From Jiangella alkaliphila (GTDB lineage Bacteria; Actinomycetota; Actinomycetes; Jiangellales; Jiangellaceae): a stretch of 64,000 nt of DNA. Positions 18,029 to 27,234 of the stretch are shown here, piece by piece. The position numbers and the translations under genes are program-made. The stretch covers positions 5,364,001 through 5,428,000 of the forward strand of contig NZ_LT629791.1 of NCBI RefSeq assembly GCF_900105925.1. Direction: 5' to 3'. Numbering within the stretch: the first letter of the stretch is position 1; every line of letters begins with the position of its first letter. Under the pieces are notes generated by a model. It saw only the letters and a list, made by a program, of their open reading frames with translations, ran no database searches and was not told the DNA's origin.

Positions 18029-18673
18029 TCAGGCCGCCGCGGCGGGTGGCCCGGTGGCGAGCACGTGGTTCCAGAGGCGGGTCCACTGCTGGGCCCAGGG
18101 CCAGTGCGTGGGCAGGTGCAACACGCGGCGGCGTTGCGGGCGGGCCAGCCGGGCGGGCACGGTGACGATCTGTCGGCGCAGTGTCGCGCCGCGCGCGACG
18201 GCATGCCGCGGACTGGTCAGGGTGCCGGCGGCGCGGAGCAGGTTGTGGGTCATCGCGGCGCAGGTCGCCCAGGCGGCGTTCGCGGCGAACCGGCCAGACG
18301 GCAGGTGGGCCAGCGGCCCGTCGATGAGGTCGGCGAACACGGTCTCGATGATCGCGTGCGCGCGGTGGGTGATGTCCGCGTCGGCGGTCGGTTCGGTGTT
18401 GTCGGTGAAGAACGGGTGGTGCCGCCAGACCGGGAACAGTTCATCGGTCTTGGCGCGGTCGCGGACCCGGCGCACGATCAGCCGGGCGGTGACCTGGTGC
18501 TTCTTGGCCTTGGAGCCGAACGCGGTGAACGGTACTTCGGCGACGTGGGCGTCGGAGATCAACTGCCCGGTGTCCGGGTCGACGACCGCGCCGGGGTAGT
18601 GCACCGGTGTCCACGCGTCGGCGGGGATGGTCGCGATCGCCCTGCTCACCGCACGGTTCTTGGGGCCTGTCAA
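18029..18673 (-). pseudogene. IS1380-family transposase, C-terminal part
   Basis: Genuine IS1380 sequence begins at PKNRAVSRAIATIPADAWTPV and continues ...VPFTAFGSKAKKHQVTARLIVRRVRD, FPVWRHHPFFTDN, HAIIETVFADLIDGPLAHLPSGRFAANAAWATCAAMTHNLLRAAG, an order typical of the C-terminal half including the final catalytic Glu region (HAIIETVFADL). The apparent ATG 18673 lies in the IS256 end and is not a natural start. It is separated from its N-terminal half (20074-20865) by the nested element. Confidence 0.9.
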
Positions 18674-20084
18674 GTTTTTCGTGTAAGACAGGGCAAACCT
18701 TTACCTTGATGTGACTTTTCTAGGTGAGTCGTCCTGGGAATTCCACGACCAGGAAGTTGAGTGCTTTCTTCCATCCATGGGTTCCGGTGCCTGATGCTCC
18801 TCCTCGTTTCCGGCTGATGTTACGGATCCCGAGAAAGAGCAGCTTCATGGCGGCGTCATCGTCGGGGAAGTGGCCGCGAGTCTTGGTGATCTTCCGCAGC
18901 TGGTAGTTGATTGATTCGATCAGGTTCGTCGTGTAGACGATTCGGCGTAGCTCGGCCGGGTAATCCAGGAACGGGATGAACTCGTTCCACGCATTCTTCC
19001 ACACCTCGATCGCGCCGGGATACTGCTGCCCGAAATTCTGCTCGAATTCTTTCAACGCGATCTCGGCCGCCGCGACGCCGGGAGCGGTGTAGATGTGACG
19101 CATCGCCGTGGCGACCTTTTTCCGGTCGCCGTAGGAGATGAATCGCATCGTGTTGCGGATGACGTGCACGACACAGGTTTGCACGGTGACCTTGTCGAAC
19201 ACGCTGCGCGCGGCGTCAGGCAGCCCGGTGAGCCCGTCGCAGCACAGGATGAGGACGTCGCGCAGGCCCCGGTTGCGCAGCTGCGTGAGCACGTGCGCCC
19301 AGAACTTCGCGCCCTCCTCCGCGGCGATCCAGATCCCCAGCACGTCCTTCAACCCGTCGACGTCGACGCCCACGACCAGGTGTGCGGACTTCAGCGTGAC
19401 CGAGCCGCGGTCGCGGACCCGGATCCGGATGGCGTCGACGTAGACGATCGGGTAGACCTCGTCGACCGGCCGGTTCTGCCACAGTGTGATCTCGTCCACG
19501 ACCACGTCGGTGATCTTGGAGATCAGCGCCGGCGACGTGTTGATGTCGTAGATCTCCTTCAGGTGCGCCTCGATCTCCCGGGTCGATAGCCCGCGCGCAT
19601 ACAACGACAGAATGATGTCCTCGATCGCGCCGACACGCCGGGAGTGTTTCGGCACGATCTGCGGGGCGAATGTCGAATTCCGGTCTCGTGGCACGGTCAC
19701 GTTCACCGGGCCGGCCGTCGTCGCGACCGTTTTGGCCGAACGCCCATTCCGGGAGTTCCCCGATCCGCGCCCAGCCGGATCACCGGGCTCATAACCGAGA
19801 TGATCGGTCATCTCGGTCTCCAACGCCCGCTCCAGAACTCTCGACGTCAACCGATTCAACAACCCATGAACACCATCAACCGGTGTCCCGGACGACTCGG
19901 CATCCGCCAACAGATTATCAATCGCCTCATCCGGCAACACCGCCGCCAACCGACGAGCTGCCTCATCCGAGGAATCGACAACCTTCTCCTGCTCCGACAC
20001 AAAGAATCCTCTCGCGGCCACGACGCAAACACGCCCGGACCAATCCTGGCCCACCCGGCCTTACACGAAAGATTCAACACGCCC
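18663..20084 (-). mobile_element. IS256-family insertion sequence, complete
   Basis: 1,422 bp. The left end begins GGGCCTGTCAAG and the right end, read inward, begins GGGCGTGTTGAA; both then share TTTCGTGTAAG (imperfect terminal inverted repeats of about 28 bp). Target duplication GGTTCTTG is at 18655-18662 and 20085-20092, the 8 bp expected for IS256. It carries one full transposase gene. Because the duplication and reading frame are undamaged, insertion into the IS1380 transposase looks recent. Confidence 0.93.
18720..20000 (-). CDS. IS256-family (Mutator-type) transposase
   Basis: 426 aa from GTG 20000 (VSEQEKVVDSSDEAARR), preceded by AGAGGA. The DDE catalytic core is visible: first Asp in YPIVYVDAIRIRVRD, second Asp in LILCCDGLTGLPDA, and Glu in YTTNLIESINYQLRKITKTRG. 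Upstream is the typical DHLGYEPGD...RNGRSAKTV and the DNA-binding region GLSTREIEAHLKEIYDINTSPALISKITD. Length is normal and there are no frameshifts, so it should be active. The frame is open further upstream to 20054 but without conserved sequence. Confidence 0.95.
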   Translation of the reverse strand: MSEQEKVVDSSDEAARRLAAVLPDEAIDNLLADAESSGTPVDGVHGLLNRLTSRVLERALETEMTDHLGYEPGDPAGRGSGNSRNGRSAKTVATTAGPVNVTVPRDRNSTFAPQIVPKHSRRVGAIEDIILSLYARGLSTREIEAHLKEIYDINTSPALISKITDVVVDEITLWQNRPVDEVYPIVYVDAIRIRVRDRGSVTLKSAHLVVGVDVDGLKDVLGIWIAAEEGAKFWAHVLTQLRNRGLRDVLILCCDGLTGLPDAARSVFDKVTVQTCVVHVIRNTMRFISYGDRKKVATAMRHIYTAPGVAAAEIALKEFEQNFGQQYPGAIEVWKNAWNEFIPFLDYPAELRRIVYTTNLIESINYQLRKITKTRGHFPDDDAAMKLLFLGIRNISRKRGGASGTGTHGWKKALNFLVVEFPGRLT

Positions 20085-20865
20085 GGTTCTTGGTCAGCGC
20101 CACGGAGAACCGGGCCCCCGCCCTCACGCAGGCGCCGACGACGACGCTGTTGCCGTAGGCCGAATCACCGCGGACCAGGATCTCACCCGCCGCGCCGGCG
20201 GCGCGGGCGGTCCGGATCGCCTCGGCGACCATCGTCGCCGCGCCCTTCCCGGAACCGGCCCGCCCGGCCCGTAGCCGGATCCCGGCCACCACCGGCGCAC
20301 CGTGCTCGGTACTGATGCTGGTGGCCAGCGGCGACAGGCCCTTGCGGAGCACCTGCCGCCCGGCGATCTTGGTGTGCCCGAAGCTGGCGCCCTGCTTGGC
20401 GTGCCCGTAGACCGGGCGCAGCAGCGAATCGATGTCGACGAACGCCCGAGTCCCGATCCCGGGCAACAGCCCCGTCGTCGTGACGAGGCCGACCAGATGC
20501 GCCCGCGCGACCGAGGCCAACTGCAGGGCATGGCCATGGGTGAACTCCCGCAGGAACTGCCCCAGCGTGGCCGGCGCATACACGCCGCCGAACAACCGGC
20601 CCATCCCGCCGGAACGGACCACGTCCAGATCGTCGATGCAGTCCGCGCCGGCAGCCATCCCCGCCACGATCGAGGTGATCTTGCCCGCCGGGTTCACGCC
20701 GGCCGACTTCACCCTCACCGAGCCGACCGCGACCTTGGACGAGATCAGCTCGGACAGGCCAGCCTGCTCGGCCAAGGCCATCACCGGCACCAGCCCCGCG
20801 CACGACACGAGATTCTCGTCATCGAACCTCGGCATCGCCTTCGACCAGACGTGAGATAGTCGCAC
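20074..20865 (-). pseudogene. IS1380-family transposase, N-terminal part
   Basis: Starts at GTG 20865 (MRLSHVWSKAMPRFDDENLVSCAGLVPVMALAEQAGL). It includes LQLASVARAHLVGLVTTTGLLPG, the first catalytic Asp in TRAFVDIDSLLRPVYGHAKQGASFGHTKIAGRQVLRKGLSPL, and the second in LVRGDSAYGNSVVV. It reads ...SVALTKNRAC and stops at 20074 inside the IS256 right end. With the 18029-18673 fragment it would make a transposase of about 470 aa. Confidence 0.9.
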
Positions 20866-21092
20866 CGAGAGTGCCTTCCGCAGCAGTGGCGATCAGGACC
20901 TAGACAATCCAGATCCTCCCTGCACAGAAGGCACTTTCTTCGTCACCACACCGAACGACCAGCCAGCCAGTCCACGGATCGAGGCTAAGACCATGGGCAG
21001 CAGGGGGACGCCCAACTCGGCAACACCCCCGGTGAACGCGGCACTGCCCGCCCCACCAACCTGGCAGGACGGGCAGCACAGGAAGAGCGTCG

Positions 21093-22394
21093 TCAGGCCG
21101 TGGTACGACGTCCGCGCAAAACGAACGCGAGTCCCACGATCCCCAGCAGCACGGCAGCCGCCAGCGGCAGGCCCAGGTCGCCGGAGCCGGTGTCGGGCAG
21201 CGGCTCGCCGGTCTCGCTCGGCGACGGCGACGGCGAGGCCGTCTCGGTCGGCGTCGGGGTCGGGGTGGGCTCCTCGACGACGGTGATGGTGACGGTGGCC
21301 GGCTCGGACGTCGCGGTGCCGTCGGAGACGGTGAAGGTGAAGGCGTCGTCGCCGGTGTAGCCCTCGGCCGGGGTGTAGGTGAGGTCCGGCGCCTCGCCGC
21401 TCAGCGTGCCGTTCTCGGGCTCGGACGCCAGCTCGTAGGTGAGCTCGTCGCCGTCCTCGTCGGTGCCGGTCAGGGTGATGTCGACCGGGGTGTCGACGAC
21501 GGTCTCGACGGCCTGGTCGTCGGCGACCGGCGGGTGGTTGGCCTCGAACGTCCCGGCCGCGATGATGACGGTGGAGTCGAGCGCGAGGTCCGACGCGTCG
21601 GCGACGGCCAGCTTGATGTGGTTGGTCTCGCCCGCGGTGACGTCGGCGGCGCAGGTCAGCACCGTCGTGAACCCGTCCAGCTCGGTCGCGTGGGCGGCCT
21701 CGCCGCCGTCCCCGGGCAGCTCGTTGTCCACGAACAGCTCGGCGTTGCTGCCGGCGTTGATCGTGTTGATCGAGATCGGCTGGGCGTCCTCGCCCACGAC
21801 GGCGCAGTTCTCACCGTTGACGAAGAAGCCGAAGACGTCGTTGTACTGCGAGTCGACGTACTCGTTGTACTCGTCGGAGCCGAAGATGTAGTCGAACCGG
21901 ATCTGCTCGGTCTCCGGCACGAAGTCGAACTCCAGCACGGCGGCGTCGGTGGTCGGGAACGTGGACAGTGGGTCGAGGTCGGCGTCGCCGGGCAGGGCAT
22001 GCTCGGTGGTCATGTCGTCGGCGACGTTCGGGCCGAGGATCGAGCTGCGCTCGCCGCCCACGGAGCCGGACGACAGCGCGACGCCGCCGGGGACGCCGAA
22101 CACGTCGTCGAAGCCGCCGGCCAGCCCGGCCGCCAGCGGGCTACCGTTGTACTCGACGTTGTCGACGGTGACGCCGTCGCCGACCAGCGTCTGGACGATC
22201 TCGTCGGCGGTCAGGCCGCCGGTGTCGAGGTCGGCGACGGTCTGGTCGCCGACGCCCTCCCCCTTGGCCGAGACCGGTGCGGACGAGCCGCGCGCGTCCT
22301 CAGCGGCCAGCGCGGCCGGCGCGCCGGCGGCGATCAGCAGAACGGCGCCCGCGGCCAGCGCGGACGTTCTGCGGGCAGACGACAGAGACCTCAC
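21093..22394 (-). CDS. LPXTG-anchored surface protein, choice-of-anchor L type
   Basis: 433 aa from GTG 22394, with GAGGGG 8 nt upstream. An N-terminal signal peptide (SALAAGAVLLIAAGAPAALAA) is followed by a choice-of-anchor L domain (about 45-265), recognised from SSGSVGGERSSILGPN, AVLEFDFVPETEQIRFDYIFGSDEYNEYV and NDVFGFFVNGENCAV. Then comes one cadherin-like/Ig-like domain (about 270-360: HPPVADDQAVETVVDTPVDITLTGTDEDGDELTYEL... YTPAEGYTGDDAFTFTVSDG). A Pro/Thr/Ser spacer leads to the sortase motif LPDTG (about 399-403), a hydrophobic helix and a basic end RGRRTTA. It should be covalently wall-anchored; no sortase gene is in the window. It separates hisF from the repeat/IS region. Confidence 0.9.
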   Translation of the reverse strand: MRSLSSARRTSALAAGAVLLIAAGAPAALAAEDARGSSAPVSAKGEGVGDQTVADLDTGGLTADEIVQTLVGDGVTVDNVEYNGSPLAAGLAGGFDDVFGVPGGVALSSGSVGGERSSILGPNVADDMTTEHALPGDADLDPLSTFPTTDAAVLEFDFVPETEQIRFDYIFGSDEYNEYVDSQYNDVFGFFVNGENCAVVGEDAQPISINTINAGSNAELFVDNELPGDGGEAAHATELDGFTTVLTCAADVTAGETNHIKLAVADASDLALDSTVIIAAGTFEANHPPVADDQAVETVVDTPVDITLTGTDEDGDELTYELASEPENGTLSGEAPDLTYTPAEGYTGDDAFTFTVSDGTATSEPATVTITVVEEPTPTPTPTETASPSPSPSETGEPLPDTGSGDLGLPLAAAVLLGIVGLAFVLRGRRTTA

Positions 22395-22550
22395 AGGTGT
22401 GCCCCCTCAAGGCGTGGCGGCGCAGAGGCGCCACCGCAAAAAGACAACAGGAAATGATTCGAATCAGGTCCGCCGCGCGGCGGACGCGCGCCAGCTTAGC
22501 GGCATCGGCGGCTCTTGTGGTGACTCGACCCGCTACGTGTTGAGAACGTC

Positions 22551-23312
22551 TTAGCGGACGATATGACCGGATTCGGCGAGCGCCGTCTTGACCTCGCCGA
22601 TGTGCAGGTCGCCGAAGTGGAAGACGCTGGCCGCGAGCACGGCGTCGGCCCCCGCGTCGACGGCGGGCGCGAAGTCGGCCAGCGCGCCCGCTCCGCCGCT
22701 GGCGATCACCGGGACGTCGACGACGGCCCGCACGGCGCGCAGCAGCTCGAGGTCGTAGCCGTCCTTGGTGCCGTCGGCGTCCATCGAGTTCAGCAGGATC
22801 TCGCCGGCGCCCAGCTCGGCCGCCTTCGCCGCCCAGCCGACGGCGTCGATGCCGGTGCCGCGGCGGCCGCCGTGCGTGGTGACCTCGAACCCCGACTCGG
22901 TGCCGCCGCCGCGCCGCGCGTCGACCGACAGCACCAGGACCTGGCTGCCGAACCGGTGCGCGATCTCCTCGACCAGCTCGGGCCGGGCGACGGCGGCGGT
23001 GTTGACGCCGACCTTGTCCGCACCCGCGCGCAGCAGCCGGTCGACGTCGTCGACGGAACGGACGCCGCCGCCGACCGTCAGCGGGATGAACACCTGCTCG
23101 GCCGTGCGCGAGACGACGTCGAGCGTGGTGGACCGGTCGTCCGACGACGCGGTGATGTCGAGGAACACCAGCTCGTCGGCGCCCTCGGCGCCGTAGGCGG
23201 CGGCCAGCTCGACCGGGTCGCCGGCGTCGCGCAGGTCGGTGAAGTTCACGCCCTTGACCACGCGGCCGGCGTCGACGTCCAGGCAGGGGATGACGCGGAC
23301 GGCGACGCTCAC
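22551..23312 (-). CDS. hisF: Imidazole glycerol phosphate synthase cyclase subunit
   Basis: 253 aa from GTG 23312, whose start overlaps the hisA stop as GTGA. HisF uses ammonia from HisH to convert PRFAR to IGP and AICAR. The half-barrel repeats show [18 protein letters not shown] (catalytic Asp), [58 protein letters not shown] (second Asp) and VIASGGAG. End of the hisH-methyltransferase-hisA-hisF run. Length is normal. Confidence 0.97.
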   Translation of the reverse strand: MSVAVRVIPCLDVDAGRVVKGVNFTDLRDAGDPVELAAAYGAEGADELVFLDITASSDDRSTTLDVVSRTAEQVFIPLTVGGGVRSVDDVDRLLRAGADKVGVNTAAVARPELVEEIAHRFGSQVLVLSVDARRGGGTESGFEVTTHGGRRGTGIDAVGWAAKAAELGAGEILLNSMDADGTKDGYDLELLRAVRAVVDVPVIASGGAGALADFAPAVDAGADAVLAASVFHFGDLHIGEVKTALAESGHIVR

Positions 23313-24034
23313 GAGGTCGCCACCTTCAGGGCTTCCTCCAGCGTGAACTGCCCGGCGTACAACGCCTTGCCGATGATCGCGCCCTCGACCCCGATGGGCA
23401 CCAGCGAGCGCAGCGCCGCGACGTCGTCCAGGCTGGACACCCCGCCCGACGCGACCACGGGGCGAGATGTCCGCGCGCAGACCTCGCGGAGCAGGTCGAG
23501 GTTGGGCCCGCGCAGCGTGCCGTCCTTGGTGACGTCGGTGACGACGTAGCGGGCGCAGCCGTCGCGGTCCAGCCGCTCCAGCACCTCCCACAGGTCGCCG
23601 CCCTCGCGGGTCCAGCCGCGGGCGGCCAGCGTGGTGCCGCGCACGTCCAGCCCGACGGCCACGCGGTCGCCGTGGCGGGCGATGGCCGACGCCGTCCACT
23701 CCGGGTCCTCCAGCGCGGCGGTGCCCAGGTTGACCCGCCGGCAGCCGGTCGCGAGCGCGGCCTCCAGCGAGGCGTCGTCGCGGATGCCGCCGGACAGCTC
23801 GACGTCGACGTCCAGCCGCCCGACGACGGACGCCAGCAGCTCGCGGTTGGAGCCGCGCCCGAACGCGGCGTCGAGGTCGACCAGGTGCACCCACGGCGCG
23901 CCGGCGCTCTGCCAGGCCAGCGCGGCCTCCAGCGGGTCGCCGTAGGACGTCTCGGAGCCGGCCTCGCCCTGGACCAGGCGTACGGCCTGCCCGTCGGCGA
24001 CGTCGACGGCCGGCAGCAGTTCGAGGACGGCCAT
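23309..24034 (-). CDS. hisA: PriA-type phosphoribosyl isomerase (HisA, probably also TrpF)
   Basis: 241 aa. HisA isomerises ProFAR in histidine synthesis; in many actinomycetes the PriA form also isomerises PRA in tryptophan synthesis. The catalytic Asp pair lies in [29 protein letters not shown] and [16 protein letters not shown]. The PriA-like loop [17 protein letters not shown] keeps the Arg and Trp that serve the two substrates in mycobacterial PriA. Other motifs are [11 protein letters not shown] and [10 protein letters not shown]. No trpF is present beside trpC, which supports the dual role. Start ATG 24034 shares one base with the methyltransferase stop. Confidence 0.95.
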   Translation of the reverse strand: MAVLELLPAVDVADGQAVRLVQGEAGSETSYGDPLEAALAWQSAGAPWVHLVDLDAAFGRGSNRELLASVVGRLDVDVELSGGIRDDASLEAALATGCRRVNLGTAALEDPEWTASAIARHGDRVAVGLDVRGTTLAARGWTREGGDLWEVLERLDRDGCARYVVTDVTKDGTLRGPNLDLLREVCARTSRPVVASGGVSSLDDVAALRSLVPIGVEGAIIGKALYAGQFTLEEALKVATS

Positions 24035-24780
24035 CAGAGCTTGACGGCCCGGAACCGGAGCCGGCGGTAGTCGGCCCACCAGGCGTCGTCGTGCCACAGC
24101 GCCGGCCGGGCGATCTCCTCAGCCCGCGTCAGCACCGCGGCCGGCAGCCCCTCGACCTGCGACGACGCGAACATCTCCAGCCACTTCGTCATGCCGTCGG
24201 GGCCGGTCAGCTTGGTCGGCCGGTCGTAGAAGTCGAGCTGGCGGACCTCCAGCCCGGCGTCCTCGAGGATCGCGGCGTACTCGGCCGGCGAGTTGAAGAA
24301 CCACGGCCAGGTGCGGTCGGGCAGCCCGGCCTCGCGGCAGGCGCGGTCGACGGCGGCGGTGATGCTGGCGACGTTGCCGGTGGCGCCCATCTCGGCGACG
24401 AACCGGCCGCCCTGGCGCAGCGCGTCGGACACGCAGCCGAGCACCTCGACCTGCGCCGGCATCCAGTGCAGCGCGGCGTTGGAGACGACGGCGTCGACCG
24501 GCTCGTCGACGGTGAAGTCGTGCGCGTCGGCGACCCGCAGCTCGGCGGCGTCGCCCAGTCGCTCGCGGGCGGCCTCGATCATCGCCGGCTCGGCGTCGAT
24601 GCCGATGACCCGCGCGCCGGCGTCGATCAGCCGCTGCGTCAGCTCGCCGGTGCCGCAGCCGAGGTCGAGAACGGACTCGCCCGGCTGCGGCTGCAGCCAG
24701 TCGAGCAGTTCCGCACCGTAGGCGGCCACGAACGCGAAGTCGCGGTCGTAGGCCCGTGCGTCCCAGTTGGTCACCGTCAC
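24034..24780 (-). CDS. Class I SAM-dependent methyltransferase
   Basis: 248 aa from GTG 24780, overlapping the hisH stop as GTGA. The SAM-binding motif I is [15 protein letters not shown], the acidic end of beta-2 is [16 protein letters not shown], and motif IV is [13 protein letters not shown], the trans-aconitate/ubiquinone-type methyltransferase arrangement. Both overlaps place it firmly inside the hisH-hisA-hisF transcript. No histidine-pathway step needs methylation, so it is a passenger or acts on an unknown small molecule. Family assignment is secure, substrate unknown. Confidence 0.88.
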   Translation of the reverse strand: MTVTNWDARAYDRDFAFVAAYGAELLDWLQPQPGESVLDLGCGTGELTQRLIDAGARVIGIDAEPAMIEAARERLGDAAELRVADAHDFTVDEPVDAVVSNAALHWMPAQVEVLGCVSDALRQGGRFVAEMGATGNVASITAAVDRACREAGLPDRTWPWFFNSPAEYAAILEDAGLEVRQLDFYDRPTKLTGPDGMTKWLEMFASSQVEGLPAAVLTRAEEIARPALWHDDAWWADYRRLRFRAVKL

Positions 24781-25424
24781 AACCCTCTCACCCAGTTCTC
24801 GAGTAGGTGCAGTCCCCCGTCACCGGACTTCTCCGGGTGGAACTGCGTCGCGCTCAGCGGCCCGTTCTCGACAGCGGCGACGAACTCGTCGCCGCCGTGG
24901 TCCGAAGTGGTCACCAGAGGCGGTTTCAGCCGATCGGGCGGCGGCATCACCCACCGCCGGACACCGTAGGAGTGCACGAAGTAGAACCGTTCCTTCTCCA
25001 CGCCGTCGAACAGCACGGAGCCGGGCGGCACGTCGACGGTGTTCCAGCCCATGTGCGGCAGCGGGTGCGCCTGCAGCCGCTCGACGGTGCCCGGCCACTC
25101 CCCCATGCCCTCGGTCTCGACGCCGTGCTCGACGCCGCGCTCGAACAGGATCTGCATGCCGACGCAGATGCCCAGCACCGGCCGGCCGCCGGCCAGCCGC
25201 CGTCCGACCACCTCGTGGCCGCGGACGGCGCGCAGGCCGGCCATGCAGGCGGCGTACGCGCCGACACCGGGGACGACGAGACCGTCGGCGTTCGCCGCGG
25301 CGTCGCGATCGGCCGTCAGCGTCACCTTGGCGCCGACCTTCTCCAGCGCGCGGGTCGCCGACCGGACGTTGCCGGATCCGTAGTCGAGCACGACGACGTT
25401 GCGGTTGGGTTGCACGTCACTCAT
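24777..25424 (-). CDS. hisH: Imidazole glycerol phosphate synthase glutaminase subunit
   Basis: 215 aa. HisH is the class I glutamine amidotransferase that supplies ammonia to HisF. The catalytic triad is visible: nucleophile Cys in [13 protein letters not shown], and His-x-Glu in [13 protein letters not shown]. The oxyanion strand is [13 protein letters not shown], and [16 protein letters not shown] are family motifs. The start is ATG 25424, 30 bp from the divergent hydrolase start. It begins the second his segment; hisB lies 1.2 kb upstream beyond the hydrolase. Confidence 0.96.
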   Translation of the reverse strand: MSDVQPNRNVVVLDYGSGNVRSATRALEKVGAKVTLTADRDAAANADGLVVPGVGAYAACMAGLRAVRGHEVVGRRLAGGRPVLGICVGMQILFERGVEHGVETEGMGEWPGTVERLQAHPLPHMGWNTVDVPPGSVLFDGVEKERFYFVHSYGVRRWVMPPPDRLKPPLVTTSDHGGDEFVAAVENGPLSATQFHPEKSGDGGLHLLENWVRGL

Positions 25425-25453
25425 CGTCCACCTCGCCGTGTCACACTTCCAGC

Positions 25454-26629
25454 GTGACCCTCGACGATCGCGCCGGCGCCGCGCTCGGGCGCCGCTGGCC
25501 GCTGCGGGTCGCCGTGGGCTCCGCCGCGGTCGCCGTGGCCGGCCTGGCGACCACCGGTGCGGGCGGCTGGTACTACGCCGACGAGCTGCTGCAGGTGCGC
25601 CCCGAGCCGCCGGACCACCCGGTCGAGGTCATCGCCGTCGTCGGCTCCACCGTCACGCTGGCCGGCCCGGGCGCCGACGAGCCCGGCGTCGTCGGCCTGG
25701 AATGGCCCGGCGGCTTCGCCCGCGTCGGCCGCGACATCGACGTCAGCGGCGAGTACGTCCTGCGCAGCATCCAGCCCTACCCGCAGCTGCCCGCCGTCGG
25801 TACGAAGGTCCGCGTCGCCTACTACGCCGCGCCCGACGACCTGCGCGACCTGTCGCGCGTCGCCGGCGGCGCCGCCCGGGCGGTCGAGTTCGACGGCCCG
25901 CTCGGCCGCTACCCGGCCACCTACGTCCCGGCCGACGGCGACCGCTGGCTCATCCACGTCCACGGCCGCGGCGCCACCCGGGGCCAGGCGTACCGGCTGG
26001 TCCCGACGGTGCACCGGCTCGGGCTGCCGCAGCTGTCCATCGCCTACCGCAACGACGACGGCGCGCCCGAGGGTCCGCACCGCGAGTACGGGCTGGGCTG
26101 GACGGAGTCCGAGGACCTCGCCGCTGCCCTCGACTGGGCCCGCGCGCAGGGCGCCCGCGAGTTCGTCCTGACCGGCTACTCGATGGGCGGCGCGATCGTC
26201 GGCAACCACCTGCGCACGCAGGGCTCCGACGGCGTCGCCGGCGTCATCTACGACTCGCCGGTGCTGTCGTGGCTGGACATCCTCGTCTACCAGGCGCGGC
26301 TGCGCGGCGTGCCGTCGTTCGGCGCCACCGTCGCGGCGTCGGTCGTGCGGGCCCGCACCGGCATCAACGTCTGGGCCATGGACCAGGTCGCGCACGCCGA
26401 CCGGCTGGACGTCCCGGTGCTGCTGGTGCACGGGAGCGGCGACACCACCGTCCCGATGACGTCGTCGGACCGGTTCGCCGAGGCCCGGCCCGACCTCGTC
26501 ACCTACGTCCGCACCGAGGCCGAGCACGTCCGCAGCTGGAACCAGGACCCGGCCGGCTACGAAGCCGCGGTGACGGCGTTCCTGACCGGGCTGCCGGCGC
26601 GGAGCGTCGACGCCGCCGTGCAGGTCTAG
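25454..26629 (+). CDS. Alpha/beta hydrolase with N-terminal membrane anchor
   Basis: 391 aa from GTG 25454. A hydrophobic N-terminal segment ([30 protein letters not shown]) suggests a signal anchor. An all-beta region (about 45-150) precedes the hydrolase fold: [37 protein letters not shown], nucleophile elbow [16 protein letters not shown] (GYSMG), the acid near [15 protein letters not shown], and a His in [11 protein letters not shown]. It resembles exported or membrane-bound serine esterases of unknown substrate. It lies on the plus strand between hisB and hisH, breaking what is usually one his operon; its stop is 5 bp from that of hisB. Confidence 0.88.
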   Translation: MTLDDRAGAALGRRWPLRVAVGSAAVAVAGLATTGAGGWYYADELLQVRPEPPDHPVEVIAVVGSTVTLAGPGADEPGVVGLEWPGGFARVGRDIDVSGEYVLRSIQPYPQLPAVGTKVRVAYYAAPDDLRDLSRVAGGAARAVEFDGPLGRYPATYVPADGDRWLIHVHGRGATRGQAYRLVPTVHRLGLPQLSIAYRNDDGAPEGPHREYGLGWTESEDLAAALDWARAQGAREFVLTGYSMGGAIVGNHLRTQGSDGVAGVIYDSPVLSWLDILVYQARLRGVPSFGATVAASVVRARTGINVWAMDQVAHADRLDVPVLLVHGSGDTTVPMTSSDRFAEARPDLVTYVRTEAEHVRSWNQDPAGYEAAVTAFLTGLPARSVDAAVQV

Positions 26630-26634
26630 GGGCG

Positions 26635-27234
26635 TCACAGCGCGCCCTTCGTCGACGGCACGCCGCGCTCGCGCGGGTCGATGGCGACGGCGGTGCGCAG
26701 CGCCCGCGCGACGGCCTTGAACTGGGCCTCGGCGATGTGGTGCGGGTCGCGGCCGCCGAGCACGCGCACGTGCATGGTCAGGCCGCCGTGGTGCGCCAGG
26801 CTCTCCAGCACGTGCGCCGTCAGCGACCCGGTGAAGTGGCCGCCGATCAGCACGTACTCCTGCCCGGCCGGCTCGCCGGAGTGCACGAAGTACGGGCGCC
26901 CCGACACGTCGACGACGGCGTGCGCCAGCGCCTCGTCCAGCGGGACGGTGGCCTCGCCGTAGCGGACGATGCCGACCTTGTCGCCGAGCGCCTCGCGCAG
27001 CGCCTGGCCGATGACGATCGCGGTGTCCTCGACGGTGTGGTGGACGTCGATGTGGGTGTCGCCCTCGGACCTTACGGTCAGGTCGATGAGCGAGTGCCGG
27101 GCCAGCGCCGTCAGCATGTGGTCGTAGAACGGCACCGTCGTGGCGATGTCGTGGCGGCCCTCGCCGTCGAGGTCCAGTTCGACGCTGACCTTGCTCTCGC
27201 TGGTCGCGCGCTCGACCTTCGCGGTGCGGCTCAT
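26635..27234 (-). CDS. hisB: Imidazoleglycerol-phosphate dehydratase
   Basis: 199 aa. HisB dehydrates IGP to imidazole-acetol phosphate using two Mn ions. The two metal-binding motifs are [13 protein letters not shown] with [16 protein letters not shown], and [30 protein letters not shown]. It is a monofunctional form without a phosphatase domain, as expected in actinomycetes. Start ATG 27234 overlaps the hisC stop as ATGA. Third gene of hisDCB. Confidence 0.97.
   Translation of the reverse strand: MSRTAKVERATSESKVSVELDLDGEGRHDIATTVPFYDHMLTALARHSLIDLTVRSEGDTHIDVHHTVEDTAIVIGQALREALGDKVGIVRYGEATVPLDEALAHAVVDVSGRPYFVHSGEPAGQEYVLIGGHFTGSLTAHVLESLAHHGGLTMHVRVLGGRDPHHIAEAQFKAVARALRTAVAIDPRERGVPSTKGAL

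Larger units (their letters stand above)
17882..20984 (-). mobile_element. IS1380-family element interrupted by an IS256-family element
   Basis: The ends are inverted repeats CCTCGATCCGTGGA (from 17882) and TCCACGGATCGAGG (to 20984), flanked by the direct duplication CTAAG at 17877-17881 and 20985-20989. Without the nested element and its 8-bp duplication it is about 1,673 bp, normal for IS1380. The transposase is on the minus strand, split at codon Asn-Arg of TKNRAV by the IS256 copy. Joining the two parts at the duplicated GGTTCTTG restores frame exactly, so this copy was intact before the second insertion and is now dead unless the IS256 element excises precisely. Confidence 0.9.

Noticed and set aside
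17566..18204. 212-codon minus-strand frame across the repeat region and IS1380 left end
   Set aside because: It crosses the IS end and target duplication and has no recognisable motif.
20993..21286. Short plus-strand ORF starting MGSRGTPNSATPP, similar to the stub in repeat copy A
   Set aside because: The similarity stops with the DNA repeat after about 20 codons and the frame then runs antisense into the LPXTG gene; treated as repeat DNA.
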